The translations under genes and the position numbers were made by a program. The notes under the pieces were generated by a model. It did not search any database and was not told the origin of the DNA. It saw only the letters and a program-made list of their open reading frames with translations. A DNA stretch of 64,000 bases from Bolinopsis microptera (taxonomy: Eukaryota; Ctenophora; Tentaculata; Lobata; Bolinopsidae): positions 19,740,494 to 19,804,493 of the forward strand of contig NC_087082.1 of the NCBI RefSeq assembly GCF_026151205.1, given 5' to 3'. Every line of letters begins with the position of its first letter. Within the stretch, counting starts at the first letter, position 1. Below, piece by piece: positions 11,001 to 19,379 of this stretch.

Positions 11001-14000
11001 AGCATTATCGTTAAGTTTTTTCGTGATGTTTTCGATCACGAGAGGAGGAAGTTGTTGTTTGTTTTCTGAAACCAGAGTCAAATGTTTTGAAAGGATCTGC
11101 CTGTTCTTTTCTGCAGTATGACTTGGTTTAAGTTCACAAGCTTTAACCCAGCTGATTAGCGGTTTAGCGTTTAGCTTTTCAACAACATCTTCCAGGTTTG
11201 GTGCGCTAATGAATTTATTGATGGGCCTTTCTTCCCCGACCGTTTCTTTATCAAGATTTTTGGTCGTATCATTGTTGGCCTTCTTCTTGCCGCGAGATAA
11301 ATCTGTATCATCGGAGCACTTGATTTTGATATGGACATTTGTGTCAGTTTCTCCGTCGACTTTCTTCTCGTCACCGGTAATTTCAGCTGTGATTTCGGAG
11401 ATCTTCGCTTCACTCATATTCTCGGGAGAAATCTCCTCACCAGTTAGCTTTAACGGTTCAGATGACCCTTCATCATCGTCTTTCTTGACCGATGGTTCAT
11501 GGGGCTCTGCTTTTTCACCATCTAATTCATGGGGCTCCAGTTTATGGGGCTCCACATTTACCCCATCTGGGCTCTTGTTGGACAAGTTGAAGCCTCGAGC
11601 TGTGACTTCAGAAATCGTTACTTCACTCGCATTCTCGGGAGATATCTCCTCGTCAGTTTGCATTGAAGGTTCAGATAGTCCTTCTTCGTTGTCTTTCTCA
11701 GTGCTTGGTTCACTTTTGTCTATAACAGGTATTTTATTACTTGCACATTCAGTTCCTTCCTCATTGGTGATGATCTCTGGGGCTGCAGTGTTTTTGGTTG
11801 GCGGTGAGTCTAGCCCAGGAACACTTTTTTCGGAATTGCAGTTTCCGATATGAATCTCTTTAACCGGTTCCACAAACTGATCTGTTTGAATATAACACGG
11901 TGAAATTAAGACGTGAGGATCTTGGAGATGGGTACCCTCACTGGCTAGACTGATGTCAAAGTGCTGCAGGGTACTTGGGAAGATCGTTAGAAGGGAAAAG
12001 TTCTCGAGTTGCACATCGCAAATATTTGTCCGAAATGGGTCACGTTTCTTAGGGATAACGTCAACATTTCGACATGTTTTGCCTAGATGGAGGAGAATGA
12101 TGGGTTGCCCATTTTTCTCATTGAGGGTTTCAAGAGAGAACTTTTTAGTCCGATCTGGTAAAACAGTGATCTTCAGTCCATTGAAAGAAGGCTTTGATGG
12201 TAGGAAACGAGCAGAATGGTTAATCATTCTACCGAGGAGGTATAGCAGACACTTTCTTTGATCGATCGGGGATGGCGACTGACCAAAATTTTGCGTCTTC
12301 GAGACGGCCTCTACCTCCTCCGTGGTCCAAGCAAGGCTCACCGAACTAAATTCTTCAAGCTTTGTACAGTCATTAGGTATGGAGAGTACTTTCTTCACTT
12401 CACAGAAGAGTTTCCCTTTATCTATCCTTCCAGTGTCGTGTCTTTCCAGATAATCATGTTCAAGGTGAAAACAGTCTCCTAGTCCGTTACTACTATCGTA
12501 CAGGCCGGAATCTCTTATTCGAACGCATGTTTCTTTTGGTGTTTGTGGGGAGTCAAAACAGAACGACTCAGACCAGTTCCTTCTTCTTGGTGTTCTCTTG
12601 CCAGTCGGAGTCTCATCCAGTTGGCCGCTTTGATTTTTCAGATTCGCTCTTTGTTTTTTCCTCATGATTAGGGTCGGTGGCAATTCGTAAGGCCCAGCTC
12701 TGATGTATGAGCTCTCGGACTTGGACCTTGCCCTGACTTGTGTTAGTTGGGCACCTCTCAGCCTTTGAGAGATGGGTGTTATCTCTGGCTTGGCGATTCC
12801 AGCGTATGAGACGTCGAGAGCGTCAAGTTGCGAGGTGTCGACTGTTTCGTGTTCGACGTGTTCATCCTCTACGTCGTTATCTGACACCTTTTCTTTTTCC
12901 TCCTGTTGACTCTGGTCCAGGGTGTTGGTGTTTTGAACCGTCGTGTCAAACGATATTTCGGAGAAGTCGGGAATACTCCCTAAATCACTAATCATTGACA
13001 GCTCACCTATCGGATCCATATTTTGCTCCCGGCGGCCGAATAGGGACACGTTCTTTGTAGATTCCCATATCGAGCGTGATATTCTGGAGATGCCTTGAAG
13101 TACGGACATATCGAAGATTGGGTAAGCTGATTTGTCATGTTCCACCTGGGTTGAATTAACAGCGACAACCTGGCTGTTATTCATTGCTATTGGAGACATT
13201 TTGGTGAGGTCAACACGCTCCGTAGTGAGGTTCACTATGCTCCTTGTTTCATTCTTGTTTGTATGATCACTGTCTTCTTCTTTATCTTCCTGATCAGTTG
13301 TCACACTAGACTCGCATTCATGGAGTAGGCGAGATCTTTTATTGTTTTCATCCTCCTCGTCATCCCCGTCTCCATTTCCATTTGATCCAGTGGTGCTGCT
13401 ACGGGATCCGTTAAACAATGCTCCTCTGCTCTGGATATGTTTTCTTTTTGACTTTGATGCCGCTGCTGCACTGGAGGAGTTGGTAGAGGAACTGCTATTG
13501 GAACTCTCTCCAGTGCTTCCACCTCCCTCCGAGTCTGATAGGTCATTAGAAGCCCTGAGCAGGTCGTCTTGAGAAGAAGCAGCAGAAACTTGATCATTAG
13601 GGTAATTCACAAGTGGAAGTCCTGAAGGGACACAAACGAAGAGCAAGCTATCAACTGGCAAATGAGAGCTGCAATCAAGAAACAGATCCCCGCTGATGAG
13701 GAGATAAGATACACTGTCAGCCTGCCGATAACGTAGCGTGGTTGGTATGCGCTTATATTTACTAGCAGTCGCAGAGGAGTGCGCGTTGTCATGGCGACGC
13801 TTTTTCGCTAATGTCAATGACGTTAATCCAGCGTCACGTGACGTAGTTAGCGTGCGCACGCGCTCACCTCGTGCTTCTAGGTATAGTTCTAGTTTCGCTT
13901 GATCGAGTGAGTTAGGTGAGTTACTAAATACCGTACACTCCTCATTGTAACTAGAGCTAGATGTGTTATCAAACGATTGTGATGAATAGCTATCGTGAGA

Positions 14001-14945
14001 TTGCATGCAGGTCACCTCCCGCCATGGTGTAGTGGTCCGCAGCTCGGGAGAACACAGTGAGAGGGAGGCCATGCTCCACCCGTGGGCCAAAGTTTTGCGT
14101 GTCCCCTCCGTTTTTTGGATTTCTACAGCAGGAGTGGGAAGCAAGAAATTGGACACAGCGGCGCTTGGCTCCCAATCATCAACATACTTATCAACAATGC
14201 CTTCATTCTTTGAGCACTGTACAGTGTTCGATTCTAGCCTGTGGTAATAGTAATACAGATTTTTACCACGTCTACTGATCTCGGAGTTAATTGATAGTAG
14301 AATCTGGGTAATCATCATAACAATTTGAAGGCTCCACATTGTTTTCAGTTTATTATACAAGATAATATGGACTCTCGCCTTATCAGTTGCAACCTTCATT
14401 ACAAACAAGATAATCGCTTTAACCGCAGTGCGACATACAATGCGTAAGATCATAGTCAGGCGCAAGCCACTTCTTATCACTAACAGTTCACCCAAATAAG
14501 GAATAATAACAGGATAAAGTTTAGGGTAGGTAAGGCAATTGGAGTTTGGTTTAGTGTTTTGTATCGTGATTAATTCTGTTGCTGGCATAGTGATTACCGG
14601 AATAAACATCGTTTCGCTTTGCTCCCTCTGTACGGTTGAATCTGACGTTTCGTAGTCACGTGATTTGCTCCAGCTCGTCTCTTTATCGTCACTGGGGGGT
14701 TGTGGGGAGCAAATCCAAGCGTTTGGGAAGGAATCAGAGAAATCCACTAAACTTCGGTAGTACACATACAATGAATAAGGTGACTTGCCTTCCGGGAGGA
14801 GGAGAGGAGCCAGTGCGGCAGTTGTCCCAGATGTACAGGGGTCTCCTCGGAGCTTGACCAGAAGGCAGGTGTTGCGAGTTTCGGTGTTGGGGGGCTTTCC
14901 TCTAAAGAATCTGTCGGAGATTCTCAGTGTGTGATGATAGTTCAT
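8097..14945 (-). CDS. LINE ORF1: 2282-residue multidomain protein, probably frameshifted at its end
   Basis: ORF1 proteins bind element RNA and assist retrotransposition. Visible regions: residues 1-430, poor in recognisable domains with hydrophobic stretches near 145-220, perhaps translated 5' UTR; 450-700, Ser/Asp/Glu-rich; about 895-1010, a stretch resembling a degenerate 2-oxoglutarate oxygenase core (NGLKITV...IILLHLG); 1085-1195, an internal duplication around EEISPEN; 1250-1345, two SAP-like helix pairs; 1490-1570, coiled coil; 1612-1660, a Cys/His cluster (CKDC...HDHAYC); 1751-1875 and 2129-2282, two SGNH esterase-like domains (IHLGYTDL; VHTGFQDL). Both SGNH copies lack the nucleophile Ser (HDC, HDD). 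The frame stops before the expected last block; the missing block lies in another frame just after an A5 run (plus-strand T5 at 8105-8109). The plus-strand LINE has a 1199-residue ORF1 with a single SGNH domain. The frame is real; the domain calls are inference. Confidence 0.8.
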   Translation of the reverse strand: MNYHHTLRISDRFFRGKPPNTETRNTCLLVKLRGDPCTSGTTAALAPLLLPEGKSPYSLYVYYRSLVDFSDSFPNAWICSPQPPSDDKETSWSKSRDYETSDSTVQREQSETMFIPVITMPATELITIQNTKPNSNCLTYPKLYPVIIPYLGELLVIRSGLRLTMILRIVCRTAVKAIILFVMKVATDKARVHIILYNKLKTMWSLQIVMMITQILLSINSEISRRGKNLYYYYHRLESNTVQCSKNEGIVDKYVDDWEPSAAVSNFLLPTPAVEIQKTEGTRKTLAHGWSMASLSLCSPELRTTTPWREVTCMQSHDSYSSQSFDNTSSSSYNEECTVFSNSPNSLDQAKLELYLEARGERVRTLTTSRDAGLTSLTLAKKRRHDNAHSSATASKYKRIPTTLRYRQADSVSYLLISGDLFLDCSSHLPVDSLLFVCVPSGLPLVNYPNDQVSAASSQDDLLRASNDLSDSEGGGSTGESSNSSSSTNSSSAAAASKSKRKHIQSRGALFNGSRSSTTGSNGNGDGDDEEDENNKRSRLLHECESSVTTDQEDKEEDSDHTNKNETRSIVNLTTERVDLTKMSPIAMNNSQVVAVNSTQVEHDKSAYPIFDMSVLQGISRISRSIWESTKNVSLFGRREQNMDPIGELSMISDLGSIPDFSEISFDTTVQNTNTLDQSQQEEKEKVSDNDVEDEHVEHETVDTSQLDALDVSYAGIAKPEITPISQRLRGAQLTQVRARSKSESSYIRAGPYELPPTLIMRKKQRANLKNQSGQLDETPTGKRTPRRRNWSESFCFDSPQTPKETCVRIRDSGLYDSSNGLGDCFHLEHDYLERHDTGRIDKGKLFCEVKKVLSIPNDCTKLEEFSSVSLAWTTEEVEAVSKTQNFGQSPSPIDQRKCLLYLLGRMINHSARFLPSKPSFNGLKITVLPDRTKKFSLETLNEKNGQPIILLHLGKTCRNVDVIPKKRDPFRTNICDVQLENFSLLTIFPSTLQHFDISLASEGTHLQDPHVLISPCYIQTDQFVEPVKEIHIGNCNSEKSVPGLDSPPTKNTAAPEIITNEEGTECASNKIPVIDKSEPSTEKDNEEGLSEPSMQTDEEISPENASEVTISEVTARGFNLSNKSPDGVNVEPHKLEPHELDGEKAEPHEPSVKKDDDEGSSEPLKLTGEEISPENMSEAKISEITAEITGDEKKVDGETDTNVHIKIKCSDDTDLSRGKKKANNDTTKNLDKETVGEERPINKFISAPNLEDVVEKLNAKPLISWVKACELKPSHTAEKNRQILSKHLTLVSENKQQLPPLVIENITKKLNDNAVCEELDRIGLTRPRTAKSRKTLLQSYLIENFTSVNMLDRREDFKLEKSRIKGKKKKARRNTGKSFLDTKNPASVEEICEAIKNTGYQPPSEEGHQSVRSGASPVVAAEVTKDGTNDLSDEIRNIPKTTNEPDSSDKTPVDPAQKKPKKEKKNTAISNPGPAAAKNVSASTATPVSGFEKPLKTLEDGLLKLQESATSHEVLLKTLRQRQESDLNTSPDVKQEIRELKQKVNSLLEALKIQQETLNELVEHRNQPVELPSPQDQACTEQMVIEPTVSHTNLELRFPTPDSENVEGFRCKDCDSKFAQIFCFLAVLWQQTKTLRKNSWQTHLQESSIKHDHAYCKPRHEKPKKKLVKVVDEEIDDNPGETVIGEAEVNLETTEVIFNEEEIEVSEMTEIFDENKSPELLSRAIPIIKTSTLTALPLRSRVNSTRPKKNKCIILHDCPNIIVNEKKLTPFFDIECIQVNSLRTISSRKNLNNICNTIMDTKPEAIFIHLGYTDLRRQADVDALVKNYYRLLHELERVTDADICATMLKQTHGYDYLNYSIKHFNNDMKCLIDNRRTTTKGSKQVFIEEEQFVIEGIGSKSEVIEESAYMIPPEDEVEVQSIPIPSIPGSSARFENNQLYSPRRLSAHLAPTRGKSGGPPKHDNSTRDHNQTSSNHCSDRTKKQQNIKVLGSHDTRLSCETAPSPLGTKRHRKPSNKKEDREEATTSTANDTNGQCRQHEPEGSSRSQPPSEKTDLDKDKTPGIDQTENTGDSIPTSHVATVNSTHGETVSANNLSHKEPAQKSPKENAQTSPETPRGRSHPTQRSNRKCLLVHDDFFNKFDGTKFSSRFEISTYRAFSVDDIISKGGLVSKVRNTKPDVVFVHTGFQDLFWLKLSADDLFGKYKQMVYNILESTTAKLCLSAIIPIPGYPRLTEEIESFNGLLSTFVSNLRSGQKYRNRVFTSCNRNLGGFINKGTGKMA

Positions 14946-15340
14946 CGTTAGTAGTTACAGCGTAAAAATCGCAACAAAACTGCGCGCAGTAAAGATATAT
15001 AAGTATGACACACATTATTACATGATAACGAATTGATTTAACGCGCATATGCAAAATATATTGTATAATAATCGACCTTGTTTTTTAAAGATTAGTCATT
15101 TAAAGTATCGATGAGAAAATCCCTGTACAAATAGCTTCTACTTATAATCCGATAATTTATGTTGTATGATGCAATGAAAATACTCATACCGCGCGCGCAG
15201 CTTGAACTACGACATACGCAAGCGTTCAGTTGCAAATTATAAGGTCTACCGAAGTTTGTAGGGCGCGAAAAATTTTATGTTGACGTGCTCGCGCATTCTG
15301 AGTAGTCAGCTCGCGTTGGGTTATTCTGGTTTACATCGTT
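14946..15340. other. AT-rich flank between the LINE and older repeats
   Basis: No ORF or RNA gene is visible. The sequence has several GC-palindromic strings (GCGCGC near 15191, GCGCGAAAAATTTT near 15263). It may contain the 5' untranslated region of the minus-strand LINE, whose 5' end I cannot fix. Confidence 0.4.
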
Positions 15341-15344
15341 TCCG

Positions 15345-16163
15345 GTTTTGTTTGATATGAGTTTATAATTTTATATAAGGCGGCAAGACATTATTTATAA
15401 TCTCAGGGAATAGTGATCGTGAATCTATTACCTCTCCTATTCCAATGACCATAGTGCGTGATGAAGAATCACATCCTTTACGAGGTGCTGCTATTAAGTG
15501 TGTTAATCTGTCCTGGGTGAACAGATGACGTGCAACAAAACACTATGGATCTAGACAGGTTAAGGTCGATAAATAACCGGGTGCGAGATGCTAGCAACTT
15601 TTCCTCTCTAAACCCTTGCTTCTGAAACATCACATATTTATACAGCAGGTCAGCAATTTCACTTACTTACAGCAGGTCAGCAATTTCACTGACTTGGGTG
15701 CTATCATCAGTGCGGATGGGCAAATAATTAAAGAACTAACAGATCGAATTCAAAAGGCCTCTGGGGCATTCTATCAGCTTAGCAGTATACTGTATATGGT
15801 AGAGTCGCAACATCAAGACACCAACTAAAATCAGGATATAAAAAGCGGCTATCCTCACTATACTGTTTTATGGAAGTGAGGTATGGAATACCACGCAGAT
15901 GCAGATAAAAAGATTTGAGGTGTTCCATCAAAGATGTCTGAGAAGAATCCTGAAAATTGAAGGGTTTTATCACGTATTTAATCCTGACGTACTTAAGCGG
16001 GCCAACATCGCCCCTGTTGATACTTTCGTAAGAGCAGCTAGGCTCAAATGGTTTGGCATGGTAAAAAAAAGCATGGTAAAAGGTCAAGAGGCAGACCTCA
16101 GAAAAAATGGTTGTCTGAGCTTCGCTGAACTGCTTTCCATAATTATTCAATCGTTATAAGACA
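15345..16163 (+). pseudogene. Decayed LINE reverse-transcriptase C-terminal fragment
   Basis: Frames at 15616-15828 and 15899-16159 encode the region after the RT core of a non-LTR element: 'NFTDLGAIISADGQIIKEL', an LFYGSEVW motif around 15870 and 'RRILKIEGF...RLKWFGMVKKS' (the conserved C-terminal 'rRLRWfGHv.R' region). Frameshifts separate the pieces. A closely related copy lies inverted at 29882-30856. The catalytic YxDD part is absent, so this is a 5'-truncated relic. Confidence 0.75.
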
Positions 16164-16475
16164 TTAAGGCCAGAGGGCCTTTAATGTGTTACATCTTTAT
16201 ACTTTTATATACCATATTATGTCAAGTGCAATGGTAATGTCGCCAAATCTGTTAATGTGTAGCAGAGAACGCAACATTTTGCTTGTAAGGCCTTCTACTA
16301 GTACTATAGGGCCTGTGATAATGCAATTGTATTTATATTTGATATTGACTCTGATTAGTTTATTTGAAAGAATTGAGCCAAAATTTGAAAAAAAAAAGAA
16401 AGTTCGGTCACTGGCCCTAGTTTGTTGGTCAAACATGGTTTGGCACAGTCAAACAAAGATTAAGTTCAAACAAAC
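16164..16475. mobile_element. Short non-autonomous element with a terminal hairpin
   Basis: A near-perfect palindrome (ACATTAAGGCCAGAGGGCCTTTAATGT, 16163-16189) is followed by sequence repeated inverted at 29200-29435. The segment 16300-16445 is repeated inverted at 61955-62105. It carries the reverse complement of the 32-35-bp module beginning TTGACCAACAAACTAGG that also occurs in the fold-back element at 38484-39840. No coding capacity. Confidence 0.55.
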
Positions 16476-16589
16476 CGTCACAATCATCCTCGTCTGATCC
16501 GTCATTACAATCTTCTTCTCCGTCACACAACCATTTTGTTAGAATACAACCGTCACCATCTGAACATGGTTCTCTGCCATTCGCACAAA
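16476..16589 (-). CDS. LDL-receptor class A exon (copy A)
   Basis: On the minus strand an acceptor CAG precedes a 114-nt, phase 1-1 exon that ends before a GTTTGT donor. It encodes one complete LDLa module with six cysteines and the calcium-binding end [16 protein letters not shown]. LDLa modules are extracellular ligand-binding units. Symmetric phase-1 exons are the usual shuffled form and fit the phase-1 TSP1 exon at 33031. The upstream signal-peptide exon is at 16973-17030. The next downstream sequence is transposon debris, so this is probably a 5' fragment of the receptor gene family represented at 33-40 kb. Confidence 0.8.
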
Positions 16590-16972
16590 CTGATTGAATA
16601 ACAAGGCAAAATTAAGTTCACTATAAAAACATAGTTGTCGAGAGATTTATGCATATTTATCATACTTAGATTTTATATGACTTGACCCAGAAGTACAAAT
16701 ATTTGCCGGTGAATTTCATATCAATACAATTTACAAAATAAGTCTTGTGTTCATTATCTTAAATGAAGTTGAAGTGATATGGCAAAGAGGAGCGGCAATC
16801 AGCATGGCTAAAGTACCATGCAGCCTTTTTAATTTAAGGGAAAAATCATTTTCTTTTTCTGAGCCATATATAGTTAATGATTACTACTGCTTAAAAAAAC
16901 AGATTGATTTAATGAAAGAATTTTAGAAACATGATTTAAAACATGTGGATAAAATTAAAAACGAACGCTCAC
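16590..16972 (-). other. Intron of copy A containing an empty hAT insertion site
   Basis: This short intron keeps a single CATATCAC string (as GTGATATG on the plus strand near 16777). The partner intron at 59447-61814 holds the same 8 bp twice, flanking a 1.97-kb element, so copy A preserves the pre-insertion state. Confidence 0.75.
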
Positions 16973-17030
16973 CTGTTTCGTAAGTCAGATGAAACAGCCA
17001 ACACACGAGAGCACCAACAAGTAAATTCAT
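16973..17030 (-). CDS. Signal-peptide exon of an LDLa receptor (copy A)
   Basis: ATG at 17030-17028 opens a 58-nt exon encoding MNLLVGALVCWLFHLTYET, a typical short signal peptide with a hydrophobic core, ending in phase 1 before a GTGAGC donor. It is identical in length and coding to the exon at 59389-59446. A longer in-frame ATG at 17147 exists, but the sequence before 17030 is not conserved in frame with the partner copy, so the internal ATG is preferred. Confidence 0.7.
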
Positions 17031-17499
17031 TAATCTAAAATTAAATATTAAATCATAAAATATGCACAGTAGTTGGTATAACTTCATTAAAACGGGCCCC
17101 GCTAATTCGCTATGCGGATGCTTATAACCAACAACGCATGGAACCATGAGAACCGTGTTGCACGTCTCTGCACAGAACTCGTTATAAGGTGGTTTTTGGG
17201 AAAGTTGTTTCCTTCCTCATTTACCCCATTTGCAAAATAAAATAGTACGTGAACCCACAATTTTAATCTGCACAGCATAACATACTATACTACAAAGCTC
17301 TTCCAGTGTACCACTCGCAATAACGACTAAATTTTAAATATTCCCTATAATAGCCTTACTTTTCCCGTTGGATAACATGGTTTCTTTCTGTACTGGTCTT
17401 ACTGGTTCCCAATTATGTTATGGTTCACTAGCAATCAATTAATAAGGGGTTATTATATTAGGGGAAGTGACAAGCCGGACAACGGACAAGCTCGCTTGA

Positions 17500-18840
17500 C
17501 GAGGAGTTCCTGGAGCGGCAGATGCACTGCCGATCTGTGGTGGGTTCTGGGTTTCTGGTGCTGACGAGAAGCAATGTTGTTCGGGTTTTTATGAGGGGCA
17601 TTCCATGTTTTTATAAGCTGTATGAGACTTTTACATCTGTGCCGGTTCAAGAATCTTGTGTAGTGGATTGTCCTGGGGAAGTGTTCTCAACGATTGCAGA
17701 TTTTCCTTCAACTTGGTCTCCCACAGTGAAGAGAAGGGGGGATTGAACCTAAGGACTGCGTTTCACTTCTATTACGTGGTGGTTTTGCTCGCCTGTGGGT
17801 GTTGTAGGGTCATGCACGGTATATAGCCGATTGACTTCAATGCATCTCGTAGTAAGGTTGGCGTCGTCGATCACCTCCTTTCAGGATGATATGCTGTTGA
17901 TTAGGTCAGCGATCATTCGGGATGTGCGGATGATGGACGGTGGGTGATTTGACTGGCGGTGTACATATTCGTTACCTTTCCGTTTGCGGAATGGCCGGAA
18001 GAGCATCCGATCGGAAGCCTGTGACGTGAGGAAGTTCAACAGTGTGGATTGGGTGGGGGACACAGGATCTTCAAGCCCTCTCTCGGAATGTAGCAAACCA
18101 ATTCCTTCGAATCCGCTTCCATTTCTGGGGCCGGGTGTGTCTGTCAGCATCACGAAGTCCAAGCGTCCTATAGAGGGAGTGGGATTGTTTGTGGGGATAT
18201 CTCCGATTCTGGGCTAGTAGGTATCACCAACCAGCTCGCATACTTCTGAGCCGTCGGGGGCACCCATTGTTACATCGAACCGGGAGTTCCTTTCTCTGCA
18301 AGGTTTCCCCTCGCGGACAGATCAAGGGGAGGAGTCGGCTGTGTTGATGGTGTCGATGTCTTCCTCTGAGATGTTGATGTGTTCTTGTGCAAACTGGGGG
18401 GCCCTGTTAGAAGATTCCTCACTGATGGAAGGATAGAAAGATCTATGTCGAATGGAGACACTGGACATGCCGGGTGTACAGTTGTCTCGAACAAGAAATA
18501 CTCTCCGGTGCTCCGCCACTGGTGACAGAGGAAAGAAGTACGGAGTTGGGCGGTGAATTTCTCGAGGAATCATTTTAGAATTTAAAATTGATTTTTATGA
18601 AAAGGGGATTATTGATTGATTTATTTTTGCTAACTGTTAAATCTGACTTGCTGGATTTATCAGGCGACAAGGAAGGTTTAGTAGCGAAATTGCTTTTTGG
18701 TCCTTGGGCAGTACGATGCCTGGGACGTTTCGAAGCGTTGATCGTTCCTTCAGGTCTAAGCGGGCGGCGATGGTGCTGCTTTTCTCAAAATGCTCTGCGG
18801 TGGCTGCGGGGGCCTTACGTTATTCTGCTGTGATGCTGGA
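17500..18840 (-). pseudogene. Penelope-like RT fragment, inverted piece
   Basis: Minus-strand frames, broken by many indels, read in order: a 'CRLINPA' segment (about 18650), 'FYPSISEESSNRAPQFAQE' (about 18440), a frameshifted DGSEVCELV-type block (about 18250), 'GFEGIGLLHSERGLED' (about 18100) and 'NEYVHRQSNHPPSII' (about 17960). This order matches the reverse transcriptase of RT/GIY-YIG retroelements known from many invertebrates. Equivalent sequence is read in the opposite orientation at 20020-21140. The fragment breaks off at 17500 at the duplication boundary. Confidence 0.6.
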
Positions 18841-19310
18841 TCAATGAGACGTTGCTAGAAGCACACTTTACTCGGATGACGGGGGCACATTCAAGGACCG
18901 GTACAACGGGCACACGTCATAATTTAGCCTGGAGCGGTACGAAATAGACCAAACTTGTCGCGAAGCTTGGTCCTTCAAAGAGTGGTTAGATTCATGATCG
19001 ATGGAAATAATCGACGTGGAACGGGGATACAGAGCCGGCCAGAACAGCTGCGATCTGTGCAGTCTGAGAAATTAGAATCTACTCGATCCTCTGACCCACA
19101 CTTACTTAATAGGACGGAAATCTCACAAAATGGCCGCATAAACGAAAATTCCTTATATAATCTATAGGATATACATCTAACCCTAGTATTGTTTCACGTT
19201 GATTGTTTATGTTAAATTTTAGCTTTGTAATTTTGTTTAGTTCCTAATAAATCAGTTGTCCATGATGATATATGGTTTTGTTATGATTGAAACATTTGTT
19301 GACTCAATCC
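18841..19310 (+). pseudogene. Penelope-like element 3' end (GIY-YIG nuclease remnant)
   Basis: Plus-strand frames give TFKDRYNGHTS, then 'LWSFKEWLDS' and 'GYRAGQNSCDLC', the C-terminal half of a GIY-YIG endonuclease as found in RT/GIY-YIG elements, with premature stops. The sequence is directly repeated, with many indels, at 21210-21690. With the inverted piece on its left, the layout resembles the pseudo-LTR plus inverted-tail arrangement typical of Penelope-like elements. Confidence 0.6.
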
Positions 19311-19379
19311 GGTCGTTTCTTTTGTATCAAGCTCTCGGCTAGCCGATTGATCACTGTAAGAGACGACGCCACCACAATT

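Larger units (their letters stand above)
3998..14960 (-). mobile_element. APE-type non-LTR retrotransposon (LINE), two ORFs, nearly complete
   Basis: ORF1 (14945-8097) is followed by ORF2 (7961-4335) on the minus strand. ORF2 carries an apurinic-type endonuclease and a reverse transcriptase. The element is related to, but clearly a different subfamily from, the plus-strand LINE at 46.6-54.85 kb: both ORF2 proteins are 1208 residues, share the TEQGHPxSPE box and a CCHC tail, and both ORF1 proteins share several unusual domains. The 5' boundary is not resolved; the 3' end may be the short tandem array at 3998-4040. Clade assignment needs an RT phylogeny. Confidence 0.85.
16300..17499 (-). repeat. 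Arm A of an inverted genomic duplication (partner 58907-62105)
   Basis: Reading this arm on the minus strand gives nearly the same sequence as the plus strand from 58907 to 62105, apart from a 1.97-kb hAT-like insertion in the partner and small indels. The arm carries two receptor exons and their intron. Homology stops abruptly at GCTCGCTTGAC (about 17499), where a Penelope-like fragment begins. Confidence 0.85.

Noticed and set aside
9099-11853. Plus-strand frames of 70-214 codons opposite the LINE ORF1
   Set aside because: They are antisense shadows of a 2282-codon coding sequence with no features of their own.
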